Shown: one piece after another, positions 44,347-55,206 of the stretch | Numbering within the stretch: position 1 is the stretch's first letter | How the letters are laid out: every line of letters begins with the position of its first letter | Assembly: GCA_020283515.1 (NCBI GenBank) | Contig: JAHZTW010000003.1 | Location: 63,301,476-63,365,475 of the forward strand | Direction: 5' to 3' | DNA from: Alliaria petiolata | Taxonomy: Eukaryota; Streptophyta; Magnoliopsida; Brassicales; Brassicaceae | DNA: 64,000 nucleotides | Made by a program: the position numbers and the translations under genes | Notes under the pieces: model-generated | Databases searched by the model: none | What the model saw: the letters and a program-made list of their open reading frames with translations, nothing else | Told to the model about the DNA's origin: nothing

Positions 44347-44421
44347 TTGGGCGCCAAAAAATTGAGGATTTAGAGGATTGGGCGCCAAAAATTTGGGGAT
44401 TTTGAGTATTGGGCGCCAAAA
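44347..44421. promoter_or_regulatory. Three E2F-consensus-like sites at 31-bp spacing
   Basis: TTGGGCGCCAAAA occurs at 44347, 44378 and 44409. Its complement TTTTGGCGCCCAA contains TTTGGCGC, which fits the E2F site TTTSSCGC. The copies sit in a 31-bp tandem repeat (GATTT-GAGTATTGGGCGCCAAAAATT). Binding is not shown. Confidence 0.6.
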
Positions 44422-44994
44422 TTTTAGTCACATGTGCATGACAATTTTACACATAGTTATACAGAATATAGTAGTTGTACTAAAGTTCCAAATAGTTATA
44501 CTTTGGCTGTTTTCCATTTTAATTAATATTACCTACCCTTAACATTTGTTTTCTTAGTTTTACAATTGATATAAATCGATTAGCATATAATTCTGAATGA
44601 TTTATGTAATGATATGTTTGAAATCAAAATTTCTGTAACTTTTTCATCCTAAGTTGGTTATTATTTACAAAGTGATCTTAAAAGTATAAGGAGTATATTG
44701 TATAGATTCTTCTTTAATAACCCAATATGATATAATTTCATAATTTCCTACTTAATACACATTATTATAGTTATTTGTGACGTTTACAACGCCAATAAGT
44801 ATGTTGAGTAATTTTGGTTTAGGTTTTGTAAATATCAAAATTATTTTTTTCCATTATCAACTTTAATCAGTAATACCAGTTTTACCAGATATACGTTCTT
44901 TGCTCAGTAATACAAGTTTTACCAGATATACGTTTGCTCAGTAACGCTCAGTTATATCAATATTACACAATAGTCACATGAACAATATATAATC

Positions 44995-45530
44995 TTATCC
45001 GACTTGTTTATAACATAACCAAAACATAATCTCATCATATTCATCACGCACATCCGATCTATCCATATTGTTATCCTCACATTCATCACGTGATGTATCA
45101 TCATCATCCTCTATCACCTCATATTGTTGTTTTGCTTGTTCTTTATCTACGTATAAAGTAATGGCATTAGCTTCGATTTCTTCATCAATTGAATGCAACT
45201 CGACATAGTTCATACCAATAGACACTTGTTCCGGCAGTTCCGATCTACTGATGATCTCCACATACAAAATACATTTACGGTTCTCCATATGAACAGACAG
45301 GTCTTCAGTATCAGAAATAATCAACTCATTCTCACATCGAGTTCCCTCAGAATCCAGCAGCTGTGGAGTGTAACACAATCGTAGTTTAACCTTACATTCA
45401 TCTAAGCCAAGCTTCTTGTATATCCTAGCTTCCATCATCCGACAAAGTTGTGTTTGTCCTCAACATTAAACTATACATGCGACCTTGATATTTAAAATGT
45501 ATGCCTACGTTGTTGCTCATTGTATCCTGC
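44995..45530 (-). pseudogene. MULE (VANDAL-type) transposase N-terminal remnant
   Basis: On the minus strand an ATG near 45520 opens MSNNVGIHFKYQGRMYSLML. A frameshift near 45440 leads into the 147-residue frame MMEARIYKKLGLDECKVKLR, ...ENELIISDTEDLSVHMENRK, CILYVEIISRS, then an acidic Asp/Glu stretch, ending at 44995. This looks like the N-terminal domain that precedes the MuDR DNA-binding and transposase domains in plant MULEs. The SWIM finger and catalytic domain are absent. Confidence 0.5.
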
Positions 45531-45551
45531 CAAAACAATACAAAAAATCAA

Positions 45552-45695
45552 TTAGTAATACTAGTTATCCACAATTATACCTTTTCTAAAACTAAGTAAT
45601 ACTAGTTGCACCAAGTTTTACTCAATAAATCATGATTTTCAGTAATATCAGTTTTTCTAGTTATAATCATTTATCAGTAATACTAGTTTCACCCA
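45552..45695 (-). repeat. AGTAATACTAGTT motif cluster
   Basis: Three AGTAATACTAGTT copies and one AGTAATATCAGTTT lie in about 140 bp; two related AGTAATAC(C/A)AGTTTTACC copies lie at 44870-44925. The complement CTAGTATTAC fits YAGTATTAY. Confidence 0.75.
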
Positions 45696-46274
45696 GTTTT
45701 CCTATCGCAAGAACTCAAATTGGATCGATTCGGGTTCTAATCTACTTACAATTCCATACGATTCAACCACTGTAATCCATTTGTTACTGAATTAAAGTTC
45801 TAATCGACCCATAAACCATGCTAAAACATCCAATGTGCATACAAAAAATCTAATGCCCCAAATCAATCCTTCAATTACGTAACGGAGCAACGCATCTGGA
45901 TTTCAACCTTCAATGCAGCTCTCGAGGAAGGCAGAGACGATTTACGCGAAGAAACGGCGGCGAGTGAGAGATCGACGGCGGCGGCGGCGAAGGAGAGTTC
46001 GACGGTGGTGGCGAACTGGCGAATGAGCTCGAGTTCAGTTCAATTGTAATTTTGTTTTTTTTTTCGCGTCGAGCTCGCCTTCGAGAGCTTGAGCCGATCT
46101 CGAACTGTTTTTTTTTTGTCGAGCCGTTTTGTTTTGTGTTTTTAGTTTTGCAATTTTTTATTTCTTTTCTTTTAATGGGCAAATTGGTCTTTTAACATGA
46201 GAAGGGATATAAGAAATTAAAAGAGGATATAAGAGATTTGTTTTAGAACAAAAGGGACTTTTGAGCTCATGGCT

Positions 46275-46356
46275 CTTTTAAGGTCTACCTTCCGCAAGAA
46301 ATCAGATCAAAACCCCTCGTTACAAGTTACAACTGAAACAAAAAAAACAAAAAAAT
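46275..46356 (+). promoter_or_regulatory. Proximal leader of F-box gene A
   Basis: CTACCTTCCGCAAGAAATCAGATCAAAACCCC is shared with copy C (54005-54035). It is all that remains of the promoter next to the ATG after the MULE insertion. Confidence 0.75.
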
Positions 46357-47589
46357 ATGATCACCAATCTTCCAAGGGATTTGATGGAGGATATTATCTC
46401 TAGGGTTCCCTTTAAATCTATGAGAGCAGTGCGATTATCATGCAGAGAGTGGAACAGTTTATCGAAAAGTCAGATCTTTACAAAGACGCACATTGGTAAA
46501 GCATCAGCCGCAACAAAGGAAGGAGAGTCTCGGATGATCATGCTAATGGATCACAAGCTTAATTTAAAGAGCGTCTTCGTCAACGACAACCTAGATCCAT
46601 CTACAGAGCATAGAGGTAAACTTACTTGCCTTAACGAACAAGTAAAGATATCTCAAGTATTTCTCTGCGAGGGTTTTTTGTCGATGATACTAAGGTTGCA
46701 GTTTGGAATCCGTATTTGGGACAAATAAGGTGGATCGAACCTAGATATTCTCTCCGCGGAGTATTAGTGGACGTGTTCAGTTTCGCTCTCGGATACGAGG
46801 ATAAGAACTCTCGTCGTAGCCTCAAGCTCTTAAGGTTTATAGATGGTTGCTATTATGAAGTCAATAACGAATTTGTATGGTATGAAATATACGATTTTGA
46901 ATCTGGTTTATGGAGGACTCTTGATGTCACTCCATACTGGCATATAGTATCTAGCAATGGCGTTTCTCTCAAGGGAAACACTTACTAGTGTGCTACAAAA
47001 ATGAAGAGTTACTACGGAGAACGAAACGACCACATAATATGTTTTGATTATACGAGAGAGAGTTTTGGTCCGCTTCTGCCTCTGCCGCGTGGTTTTTCAA
47101 ATTACTCTGTGACTCTATCTTGAGTTGGAGAAGAGAAGCTTGCGGCTTTATTTCAGCACTACGACAATGATCCATCTTGCTTTGATATATGGATCACGAC
47201 TATGATTGACACTGAAAATGTGTCGTGGAGCAAGTTCTTGAAAGCTGGTTGGAGATCACACGCTGACATTACGTCAAGTTTCTTTAGGTCAAGTTTTTTT
47301 ATTGACGAGGTGAGGAAAGTCGTTATGCTTTTTGGAGAAAGTTGCAGAAAAAAAAAAGAGGAGGAATCGCTATACACTTAACATCATTGGAGAGGCTGGA
47401 TACTTTAGACAAGCGGATTTCGGAAAACGAACCGACAAAAGCTTTAGGCCACAAGTGTGCTCTTATGTTCCAAGTCTAGTGCAAATCAAGCTACCTCAAG
47501 GAGGCCAAATGAGAAAACAAAGCAATTTAGAAAAGGATCGGTATGACAAAGCATGTCGAGACTTTCCATCTTTAAATCTAGGTGCATAG
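46357..47589 (+). pseudogene. F-box/FBA gene A, disrupted
   Basis: The N-terminal F-box is complete (MITNLPRDLMEDIISRVPFK, residues 1-45). A short deletion near 46675 shifts the frame. Later, TGG to TAG at 46987 truncates the NTYWC motif, a TGA falls near 47121 (CVREEK region), and a frame shift near 47345 follows a poly-A stretch. The remaining sequence is colinear with copy B to the end. F-box proteins are substrate receptors of SCF ubiquitin ligases. This copy could express at most about 120 residues, and its promoter is also broken by insertions. Confidence 0.9.
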
Positions 47590-48756
47590 AGCTTGAAGAC
47601 CAAATGCCGCGGACCAAATATATTTGAAGAACAAGCGAAAATCAGGTTTTTCAGCTCTTTGTATTGTTTAGGTTTGTCTCTTTCGTATTCCAATCGTGTA
47701 TTTCAATAAAATAAAGTGACAAGAAAATCCAATCTAAAATCTTTCAAGGTGAAAATAAATCAATACATTTGAGACTACTTCATATAATTATTGGTTCACA
47801 CTATGTATCACCCCAAACACCACCACAGCCCATGAGTGGCAAAAATGTAATTAATATGAGTATGTTGATTTATTGGATCCAAACTTAACTTTACATTTTT
47901 TTGAATGAACAAAACATTATATAAGACTCTGAATTTGTTTTGCTTGATTCTCGCTTTTCGTCTTGTGAGTCTCTGAAGTCTTGCTAGAAAAATAAAAACA
48001 CATGCGATATGTTTTTAAGTGATAAAAACTTACATTATGTATTCAGAACAACAAAAGTGAAAAGTACTTGAGAAAAAAGGTATAGCTCAATTTATCTTAA
48101 TATGTTTTTATTTTCTATAAAAATGTTATAAAGAATGAGATTCTCTCTGATGGGTTTTGTTGACATCCTTTTTTATTGTAATTATTATTGTTTTAATCAA
48201 GGTCGTTTTAAGATTCTTTTTTTATTTTCCACGACTTAATTTATGCTAAATAATTATATGGGAACTCGACTAGATGTCGTAACCAAAATGGTGGTGCCCT
48301 AGTAGTAGTACAAGTGTATTGGTTTTTTTGTGTCCTAGTTTTAAATCCCCTTTAAGACGTAGATATATTCTTCAAATTGAAATATAAAAAGAGTTAACTC
48401 CAGATAAGAGATTACGGGACAAATACCCAAAACTTCCACAGTCAGTTTTTCCGTGTCTTTAGGTTTCCTTGGTTTTGACCTTCTTTTCTAAACATCTTTA
48501 ACCGCATAGTTACCAGGCATTGCCATAATCCAAATTACTAAAACAAAACAAAACAGTGGAGCGCTAATTATAATCGAGATATATACAATGCATATAATAC
48601 ATCGGCAAGTCTCAATCTTATTCAGTAACAGAATTAAAAACCCGACTAAATTCTAAAGCCCACCATTGGCCCAGTTTTATTTAGGGTTTCTTTAGTTTCT
48701 TATATATACCTTATCGCTTCCAAGTTCTACCTTAAAACTCGAGAAAAACGACAATC
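47590..48756 (+). other. Intergenic; 3' flank of copy A and promoter of copy B
   Basis: AATAAAATAAAG at 47706 may be the old polyadenylation signal of copy A. From 48540 the sequence is homologous to the upstream regions of copies A and C. A TATATATACC stretch at 48702-48711, about 45-55 bases before the ATG, is a likely TATA region of gene B. Confidence 0.5.
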
Positions 48757-50037
48757 ATGATGGCCAATCTTCCAAGGGATGTGATGGTTGATATTATCTC
48801 TAGGGTTCCCTTAAAATCTATGAGAGCAGTGCGATTAACATGCAGAGAGTGGAACACATTATCGAAAAGTCAGATCTTTACAAAGACGTACATTGGTAAA
48901 GCATCAGCCACAACAAAAGAAGGGGAGTCTCGGATGATCATTGTGTTGGATTACGATCTTTATTTAACGAGCGTTTTCATCAACACAGACGTTGATCCAT
49001 CTATAGAGCATAGAGGTAAACTTACTTGCCTTAAAGAACAAGTCAAGATATCTAAAGTCTTTCACTGCGAGGGCTTATTGTTATGCATCTTTGAAGACGA
49101 TGGTACCAAGGTTGTGGTTTGGAATCCGTGTTTGGGAGAAACAAGGTGGATCGAACTCAGATATTCTCTCCACGGAGTATTAGTGAGGGACATGTTTAGT
49201 TACGCTCTCGGATACGAGGATAATAACTCTCGTCGTAGCCTCAAATTCTTGAGGTTTTTTGATGGTTCCATTTTTTTTGGATCCAGTAACGAATTTGAAT
49301 GGTATGAAATATACGATTTCAATTCTGGGTTATGGAAGACTCTTGATGTCACTGATCCATACTGGCGTATAGTATCACCCAATGGTGTTTCCCTCAAGGG
49401 AAACACTTACTGGTGTGCTACAGAAAAGAATAAGAGTGGCTACTGCGAATACGCTGACCACATAATCTGTTTTGATTATACGAGAGAGAGTTTTGGGCCG
49501 CTTCTGCCTCTGCCGTTCGAAGGAATTGGGACTCTATCTTGTGTTAGAGAAGAGAAGCTTGCGGTTTTATATGACGACTACTACGGAGATCCAGATTTCT
49601 TTGAGATATGGATTACGACTACGTTTGACACCGAAAAGGTGTCGTGGAGCAAGTTCTTGAGAGTGAATGACAGTTCTTCATTTACGTCAAGTTTCTTTAT
49701 TGACGAGGTGAAGAAGGTCGTCATGCTTTTTGCAGTAAGGTATCTCAAAAGTCGCAGAATAAAAGAGAGAAGGAATCGCAGAACACTTCACATCATTGGA
49801 GAAGCTAGATACGTTAGACAAGTGGATCTCGGAGAAGTTTCTCCCGACAGTAGCTGTTTGCCATATGTGTGCTCTTATGTTCCAAGTCAAGTGCAAATCG
49901 AGCAACCTCAAGGAGGCCAAATGGAAAAACAAAGCAATTTAGAAAAGGATCGATATGATCAAAACATGTCGAGACTTTCCATCTTTAAATCGATGTGCAT
50001 AGAGCTTGCCGACCAAAAGCGGAGAAGAAAGAATTGA
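48757..50037 (+). CDS. F-box protein with F-box-associated (FBA_1) domain, copy B
   Basis: This is the only intact member of the local cluster: 426 residues, single exon. The F-box is at about residues 2-45 (LPRDVMVDIISRVPLKSMRA, VRLTCREWNTLSK). The FBA_1 domain spans about 95-385 with the usual WNPCLGETRWIE, SYALGYED, YEIYDFNSGLWKTLD, VSLKGNTYWCA, ICFDYTRESFGPLLPLP and SCVREEKLAVLY blocks. The first ATG of ATGATG aligns with the start of copy A. The family recruits unknown substrates to SKP1-cullin ubiquitin ligases in nucleus or cytosol. An AATAAAATAAAG lies about 140 bases after the stop. The tandem, fast-decaying copies are typical of lineage-specific FBA expansions. Confidence 0.93.
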   Translation: MMANLPRDVMVDIISRVPLKSMRAVRLTCREWNTLSKSQIFTKTYIGKASATTKEGESRMIIVLDYDLYLTSVFINTDVDPSIEHRGKLTCLKEQVKISKVFHCEGLLLCIFEDDGTKVVVWNPCLGETRWIELRYSLHGVLVRDMFSYALGYEDNNSRRSLKFLRFFDGSIFFGSSNEFEWYEIYDFNSGLWKTLDVTDPYWRIVSPNGVSLKGNTYWCATEKNKSGYCEYADHIICFDYTRESFGPLLPLPFEGIGTLSCVREEKLAVLYDDYYGDPDFFEIWITTTFDTEKVSWSKFLRVNDSSSFTSSFFIDEVKKVVMLFAVRYLKSRRIKERRNRRTLHIIGEARYVRQVDLGEVSPDSSCLPYVCSYVPSQVQIEQPQGGQMEKQSNLEKDRYDQNMSRLSIFKSMCIELADQKRRRKN

Positions 50038-51637
50038 AGAACAAGCGACATCAGGTTTTTCAGCTTTGTGGTATTGTTTTAGGTTTGTCTCTTTCGTTTC
50101 CGGATATGTGTTAGGGGCTTTGCTTGGCTTTTGTTTATATTTCATCTATGTACGTCATCCGTATTCCAATCGTATTTCAATAAAATAAAGAAAAAGAACA
50201 TCATTTGGTTGAGATTCCGTCTGAAAGCATCAAAGAGTACACAATTTTCTAATCTCAAATCTTTCAAGGTGCTGGTAATCAAATTTGGAGCTTGGGATCA
50301 CAAGAACTCGATCTAGCAATGCGGCGAAGAACATATGTTTCTCTAAGCAAATCAAGTGGTTGCTCATTTGCCCTGAGAGACATATAGCGAAAAGAAACTT
50401 ATTAGATCATGTCTAAGTTTGGCTTTTGGGCCATGAAACTTTATTTGTTTTTGTTTTGTGATAGTCTTTTGTTCATTGCAGTGGCAACAAATGGATGTTG
50501 AATATACTTTCTGGCAAATATGCTTAACCTTTGTACATATCCGAAAGTTGTGTAAGCCATTGAAATTTTTGATTTCCTATCTTGAAAGGTTCCTTTTTCT
50601 ATGCCACTTTGAGAACAAGTTTCTGTACATAACCATAATGTTGTTGCATTTGAAAGGATGATAAAATAAAACCTAGAACTGGAAGGAGTCATGCACCTCA
50701 AAATGTCAGAACTGGAATAGTTACAATTTCCTTACAGAACTGGAACGGTAAGGAAATTGATGTCAGAACTGGAATGCTGATTAGGATGGAAATTGCCGTT
50801 TTAACTATTTGAGATGGTTTCATTTCACCTTTGCAATAAGACATTGAAGAGAGTTCTAGAAAGGCTTATATATGTTTGTATGAGAAAATCAATAGGCTTA
50901 TCTAATCCAACAAGTTGGAAATTTTTTAGTTAAAGTACTATATGGTGAGTCAATTTCTAGTACTTATTCTCGTAATTTTTGTATCTTTGCATGTGGGCGC
51001 TACGACATCAGCTATCAACACACTAATTAAGTATCACAAACGTAAGCTCAACTTTCATTAGCTACTGAAAGTTTCATTAGCTACTGAAAGTTTCATTAGC
51101 TAGTCCTTATGCTACTGCAACCAGCTTTTATTTTTGCCCTTCTATACAATGAATGTGGTCAGGGTTTTTTTTAATCATTTCGAATGAAGAACTAAAGTGT
51201 GGAGAAACTCTGTGACTTTTTCTTGCTGGCCAGTTCTATGTTTAGCTTCTCCTGGTCTTTATTTAATGTGTTGGCTTTTTCTTGCTGGCATTTAAGCATT
51301 TGCACCTAGATATCATCTGGATGCAAAACCGAAGTGGGACCTTAGACGCATCAATATGATATCAAAAACATGTTGAAGTTTGTCGCACGTGAAAAGCTAA
51401 TAAACAAAACGAGATGATTAGTCTAAAAAAAAAATTTGGATTACCAGGAGGTTCTGGGACGAATCCCGTAATCCCACAAGTCTGAAATCACAACATGTAA
51501 TATTAGTTTCGTCACAAACGTCACTCAATTTTGTGACCTCTAAGCTTTGCCTATGATACTTTTTCAGTCGACACTTGGTGATTAGTCTCAATTTACAAAG
51601 CCTAATTAACTTATGTCTTTGAACAAGATTACTCTAA
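50038..51637. other. Intergenic; short repeats, no gene
   Basis: Possible polyadenylation signal of gene B at 50178-50185. A CAGAACTGGAA word recurs four times between 50675 and 50780. A 19-bp unit GCTACTGAAAGTTTCATTA is repeated at 51061-51105. I see no supported coding sequence. Confidence 0.5.
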
Positions 51638-53280
51638 TCTACTTTATAAAAGCAGAAGGGCTCTCTCCTGCTTCCGCCACGTCAGCACGTGAAAGAGCGC
51701 CACGTGGCACTTCTTCATTTATTTTTTAAAATATAATTTTATTTCAATTAAATCTGAACCAAATAAAATATCTTTTTTTTTTAATTGCATTCAATGGGAT
51801 TTGAACCCATAACCCTCTCAATTAAAGAAGATCGTTTTTTCCATTCTGCCATGGACACTCTTTGACAACCCTCTTTAAAAACGTAAGATATTGTCTCTAT
51901 GTTTTACATATTAAATTATAAGCATATTTTTTAAATTTATATGTATATCAGTTATAGACTTATGCCACAAACAAAAATGTATAAACACAAAAAAAACCTC
52001 AAAAATAATAAATTGAAAAAGCAATTATTTTTTTAAAACATTAAGTTACATAAATAAATATTAACATATGTACAATTAACTATACATAAAACAACTAAAT
52101 TTGAATACAACTATTTAAAAATTATTATAAGTAGATGAAATTCTAATTTAATTTAAAAAATAAATAAATATATAAATCTTATATAATACATAATTTTAAA
52201 TATATCATTATATTTTTTTAAGTGACCTTATTTTCTACTATATGAAAGCTTAATGGGTGTCTACATGACCTGCCACTTCAACATCTCAGAGTATGCCACG
52301 TGTCATTTATTATTTAACATTCATAAAATTATTTTATTTATATTAAATCTGAATCAAATAAATTATTTTTATCCTCTATTTGCATTCATGCGGATTCAAA
52401 CTCATAATCCTCTCAATAAAAAAATACCGTTCTTTTCCATTCTGTCATAGATACTATTTGATAACCCTCTCTAAAAACTTATGATATTGTCTATATATTT
52501 TACATATTAAATTAGAAGAACTTTTTAAATTTATATGTATATCAATTATAAACTTATGCCCCAACGCATAAATAAATAAATCCTCAATATGATAAATTGA
52601 AATTTTTTTTTTTTTAAACGTCAAGTAACATAAATACACATTAATATATGTACATTTAACTATACATAAAACAACTAAATTTGATTTCAACTATATAAAA
52701 ATTATTATAAGTAGATGAAATTTTAGTTTAATTTTTAAATATAAGAAATATGTTAATATTATATAATACATAATTTTAAATATATCATTATAATTAACAT
52801 ATGTACAATTAACTATACATAAAAACAACTAAATTTGAATACAACTATTCAAAAATTATTATAAGTAGATGAAATTCTAATTTAATTTAAAAAATAAATA
52901 AATATATAAATCTTATATAATACATAATTTTAAATATATCATTATATTTTTTTAAGTGTCCTTATTTTCTACTATATGAAAGCTTAATGGGTGTCTACAT
53001 GACCTGCCACTTCAGCATCTCAGAGTATGCCACGTGTTATTTATTATTTAATTTTCATAAAATTATTTTATTTATATTAAATCTGAACCCAAAAAAATAT
53101 TTTTATCCTCTATTTGCATTCATGCAGATTCAAACTCATAATCCTCTCAATAAAAAAAATACCGTTCTTTTCCATTTTGTCATAGGTACTATTTTATAAC
53201 CCTCTCTAAAAACTTATGATATTTTCTATATATTTTATATATTAAATTAGAAGAACTTTTTAAATTTATATATATATCAA
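51638..53280 (+). mobile_element. Helitron-like element with a recent tandem duplication
   Basis: It starts A then TCTACTTTATAAAAGCAGAA, with CCACGTCAGCACGTG and GCCACGTGGC, as in Brassicaceae Helitron 5' ends. No 3' hairpin is visible by 53280, so the right end is truncated. The block 52062-52550 recurs with few changes at 52793-53280 (period about 733 bp), giving near-identical readings at 52253 and 52987. These short frames are not genes. Confidence 0.6.
51770..51860 (-). other. tRNA-like segment with B-box consensus, three copies
   Basis: On the minus strand GTTATGGGTTCAAATCCCAT contains a pol III B box (GGTTCAAATCC), and about 45 bases upstream TGGCAGAATGGA resembles an A box. Related, more degraded copies are at about 52377-52450 and 53113-53185. 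No clean acceptor stem can be drawn, so I read it as a tRNA-derived relic, not a functional tRNA. Confidence 0.45.
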
Positions 53281-53384
53281 TTATATTCCGTTTTTACCTG
53301 AGGAATCCTAGTCCCTCAAATTGACTCATCGCATACGATCTTACTTATCCGTGAAGTTACCTCGTGTTGTTAGGTCTACTTAGG

Positions 53385-53725
53385 TCGTTAGGGCAAACAT
53401 CGCCAAGTTTGAATGATTTCGCTGAAGGACAAGCTGCAGCTTTCAAAAAATTTGAAACGACCAAGAAAAGTCCAAAGTTGATACTTACGACATGAGCGGT
53501 TATGTTCTTGAGGAGATTAAAAGAGACATTGAGCTGAAAGATGTTTACTTTAGGTATCCGGCTAGGTCTGATGTTCAAATCTTCGCCAGATTCTCGCTTG
53601 TTGTACCAAAACGGCACTACAATGGCTCTGGTGGGACTTCGCCTGAATCAGAAGAAGTATTGATAGACAACGTTGGTTTAAAGCTTAGATGGATTAGAAG
53701 CAAAATCGGTTTGGTTAGCCATTAA
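53385..53725 (+). pseudogene. ABCB (P-glycoprotein type) transporter fragment
   Basis: 53391-53480 reads LGQTSPSLNDFAEGQAAAFK then FETTKKSPKL, the end of a transmembrane domain. After a frameshift near 53482, 53484-53720 reads SGYVLEEIKRDIELKDVYFR, YPARSDVQIFARFSL and EVLIDNVGLKLRWIRSKIGL. This is the TMD1/NBD1 junction of plant ABCB transporters. The Walker A segment is deleted or scrambled between FSLVVPK and SEEVLID. It lies immediately upstream of the promoter of F-box copy C. Confidence 0.88.
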
Positions 53726-54054
53726 CCAGTTCTGTTTTACAACCACAATTAAGGAGAATCGCTTACGGAAAAGAAGACGCTGCCAAAAACAAAAACATAA
53801 CAAAACAATTGATAAAAATCATTATACTTGTGGAGAAGTCGGCGAGTGTATCAAATTGGGTCTTCGAGGAGTCTTCATCTCATTCAGTAAATTATAAGCC
53901 CGAATAAAATTCTAAAGTCGGCGAGTGTATCAAATTGGCCCAACTTCATTTGGGGTTTCTGCGTCTTCATTACTTAATCGCTTCTAATTAAGTTCTACCT
54001 TCCGCAAGAAATTAGATCAAAACCCCTAAGTTACAACTCGAGAAAAGGACGATC

Positions 54055-55206
54055 ATGATCACAAATCTTCCAAGGGGTGATGGAGGATATTATCTCTCGG
54101 GTTCCCTCAAATTCTATGAGAACAGTGCGATTAACATGCAGAGAGTGGAACACACTATCGAAAAGTCAGATCTTTACAAAGATGCACATTGGTAAAGCAT
54201 CATCCCCAATAAAGGAAGGGGAGTGTCGGATGATAATGGATCACAATCTTTATTGTACGAGCGTCTTCGTCAACGACGACGTTGATCCATCTATATTGCA
54301 TAGAGGTAAACTTACTAGCCTTAACGAACAAGTAAAGATATCTAAAGTCTTTCACTGCGAGGGCTTATTGTTATGCATCTTGGAAGACGATGGTACTAAG
54401 GCTGTGGTTTGGAATCTGTATTTGGGACAAACAAGGTGGATCGAACTCAGATATTCTCTCCGCGGAGTATTAACGTGGGACATGTTTAGTTACTACATTA
54501 GTAACTCTCTCGGATACGAGAATAAAAACTCTCGTCGTAGCCTCAAATTCTTGAGGTTTATAGATGATTGCTTTAATGGAAACAATTTTTTATGGAATGA
54601 AATATACGATTTTGACTCTGGGTTATGGAGGACTCTTGATGTCACTCCATACTGGCGTATAGTATCTCCCAATGGTGGTGTTTCTCTCAAGGGAAACACT
54701 TACTGGTGTGCTAGAGAAATCAACTCAGAGATGGGTTGGCTCGGACACGTCGACAACATAATCTGTTTTGATTATACATGAGAGAGTTTTGGGCCACGTC
54801 TGCCTCTGCCGCTCGAAGGATATGGGTATCTATCTTGTGTTAGCGAAGAGAAGCTTGCGGTTTTATATCACGACCACAACAGAGATCCATATGTCGCTAA
54901 GATATGGATTACGACTACGATTGACACCGAAAAGGTGTCGTGGAGCTATTTCTTGAACGTATATGAGTATTCACTTACGTCAAGTTTCTTTATTGACGAG
55001 GTGAAGGAAGTCGTAATGCTTTTTGGAGTAAGGTATCTCAAAAGTCGCAGAACACTTAACATCATTGGAAAATCTAGATACGTTAGAAAAGTGGATCTCG
55101 GAGAAGTTTCAAGTCTAGTGGAAATCAAGCAACCTCAAGGAGGCCATATGAACAATCAAAGCAGTTTAGAAAAGGATCGATATGATCAAAACATGTCGAG
55201 ACTTTC
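54055..55206 (+). pseudogene. F-box/FBA gene C, disrupted
   Basis: The original ATG (54055) is followed by a two-base deletion at CCAAGGGG-TGATGG, so the F-box start is out of frame; a downstream ATG at 54077 could reopen at MEDIISRVPS. The FBA domain is then readable (WIELRYSLRGVL, WNEIYDFDSGLWRTLD, GNTYWCA) until TGA at 54779 replaces the Arg of DYTRES. The same frame continues after the stop to NMSRLS. At 55206/55207 the homology with copy B ends and foreign sequence (TGTAGCATCC) takes over, replacing the last ~25 residues. Confidence 0.9.

Larger units (their letters stand above)
42986..46274. mobile_element. VANDAL-like MULE remnant (element 3) inserted in the F-box A promoter
   Basis: A perfect 10-bp duplication CTTTTAAGGT flanks it (42976-42985 and 46275-46284). 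Removing it and one repeat restores promoter sequence colinear with copies B and C (TTAATCGCTTCTAATTAAGT-TCTACCTT). A 9-10 bp duplication without long inverted repeats fits VANDAL-type MULEs. Inside are a transposase N-terminal remnant (minus strand), a short coiled-coil-like ORF (plus strand), and arrays of GTATTACTA / AGTAATACTAG. CGAGCCGTT/GAGCTCG words occur near both ends. Confidence 0.75.

Noticed and set aside
51770..51860. Functional tRNA gene
   Set aside because: B box is good, but no acceptor stem or clean anticodon arm can be drawn by eye.
52253..53199. Two near-identical 65-70 residue ORFs
   Set aside because: They are duplicated non-coding Helitron sequence; composition is AT-driven and there is no conserved domain.
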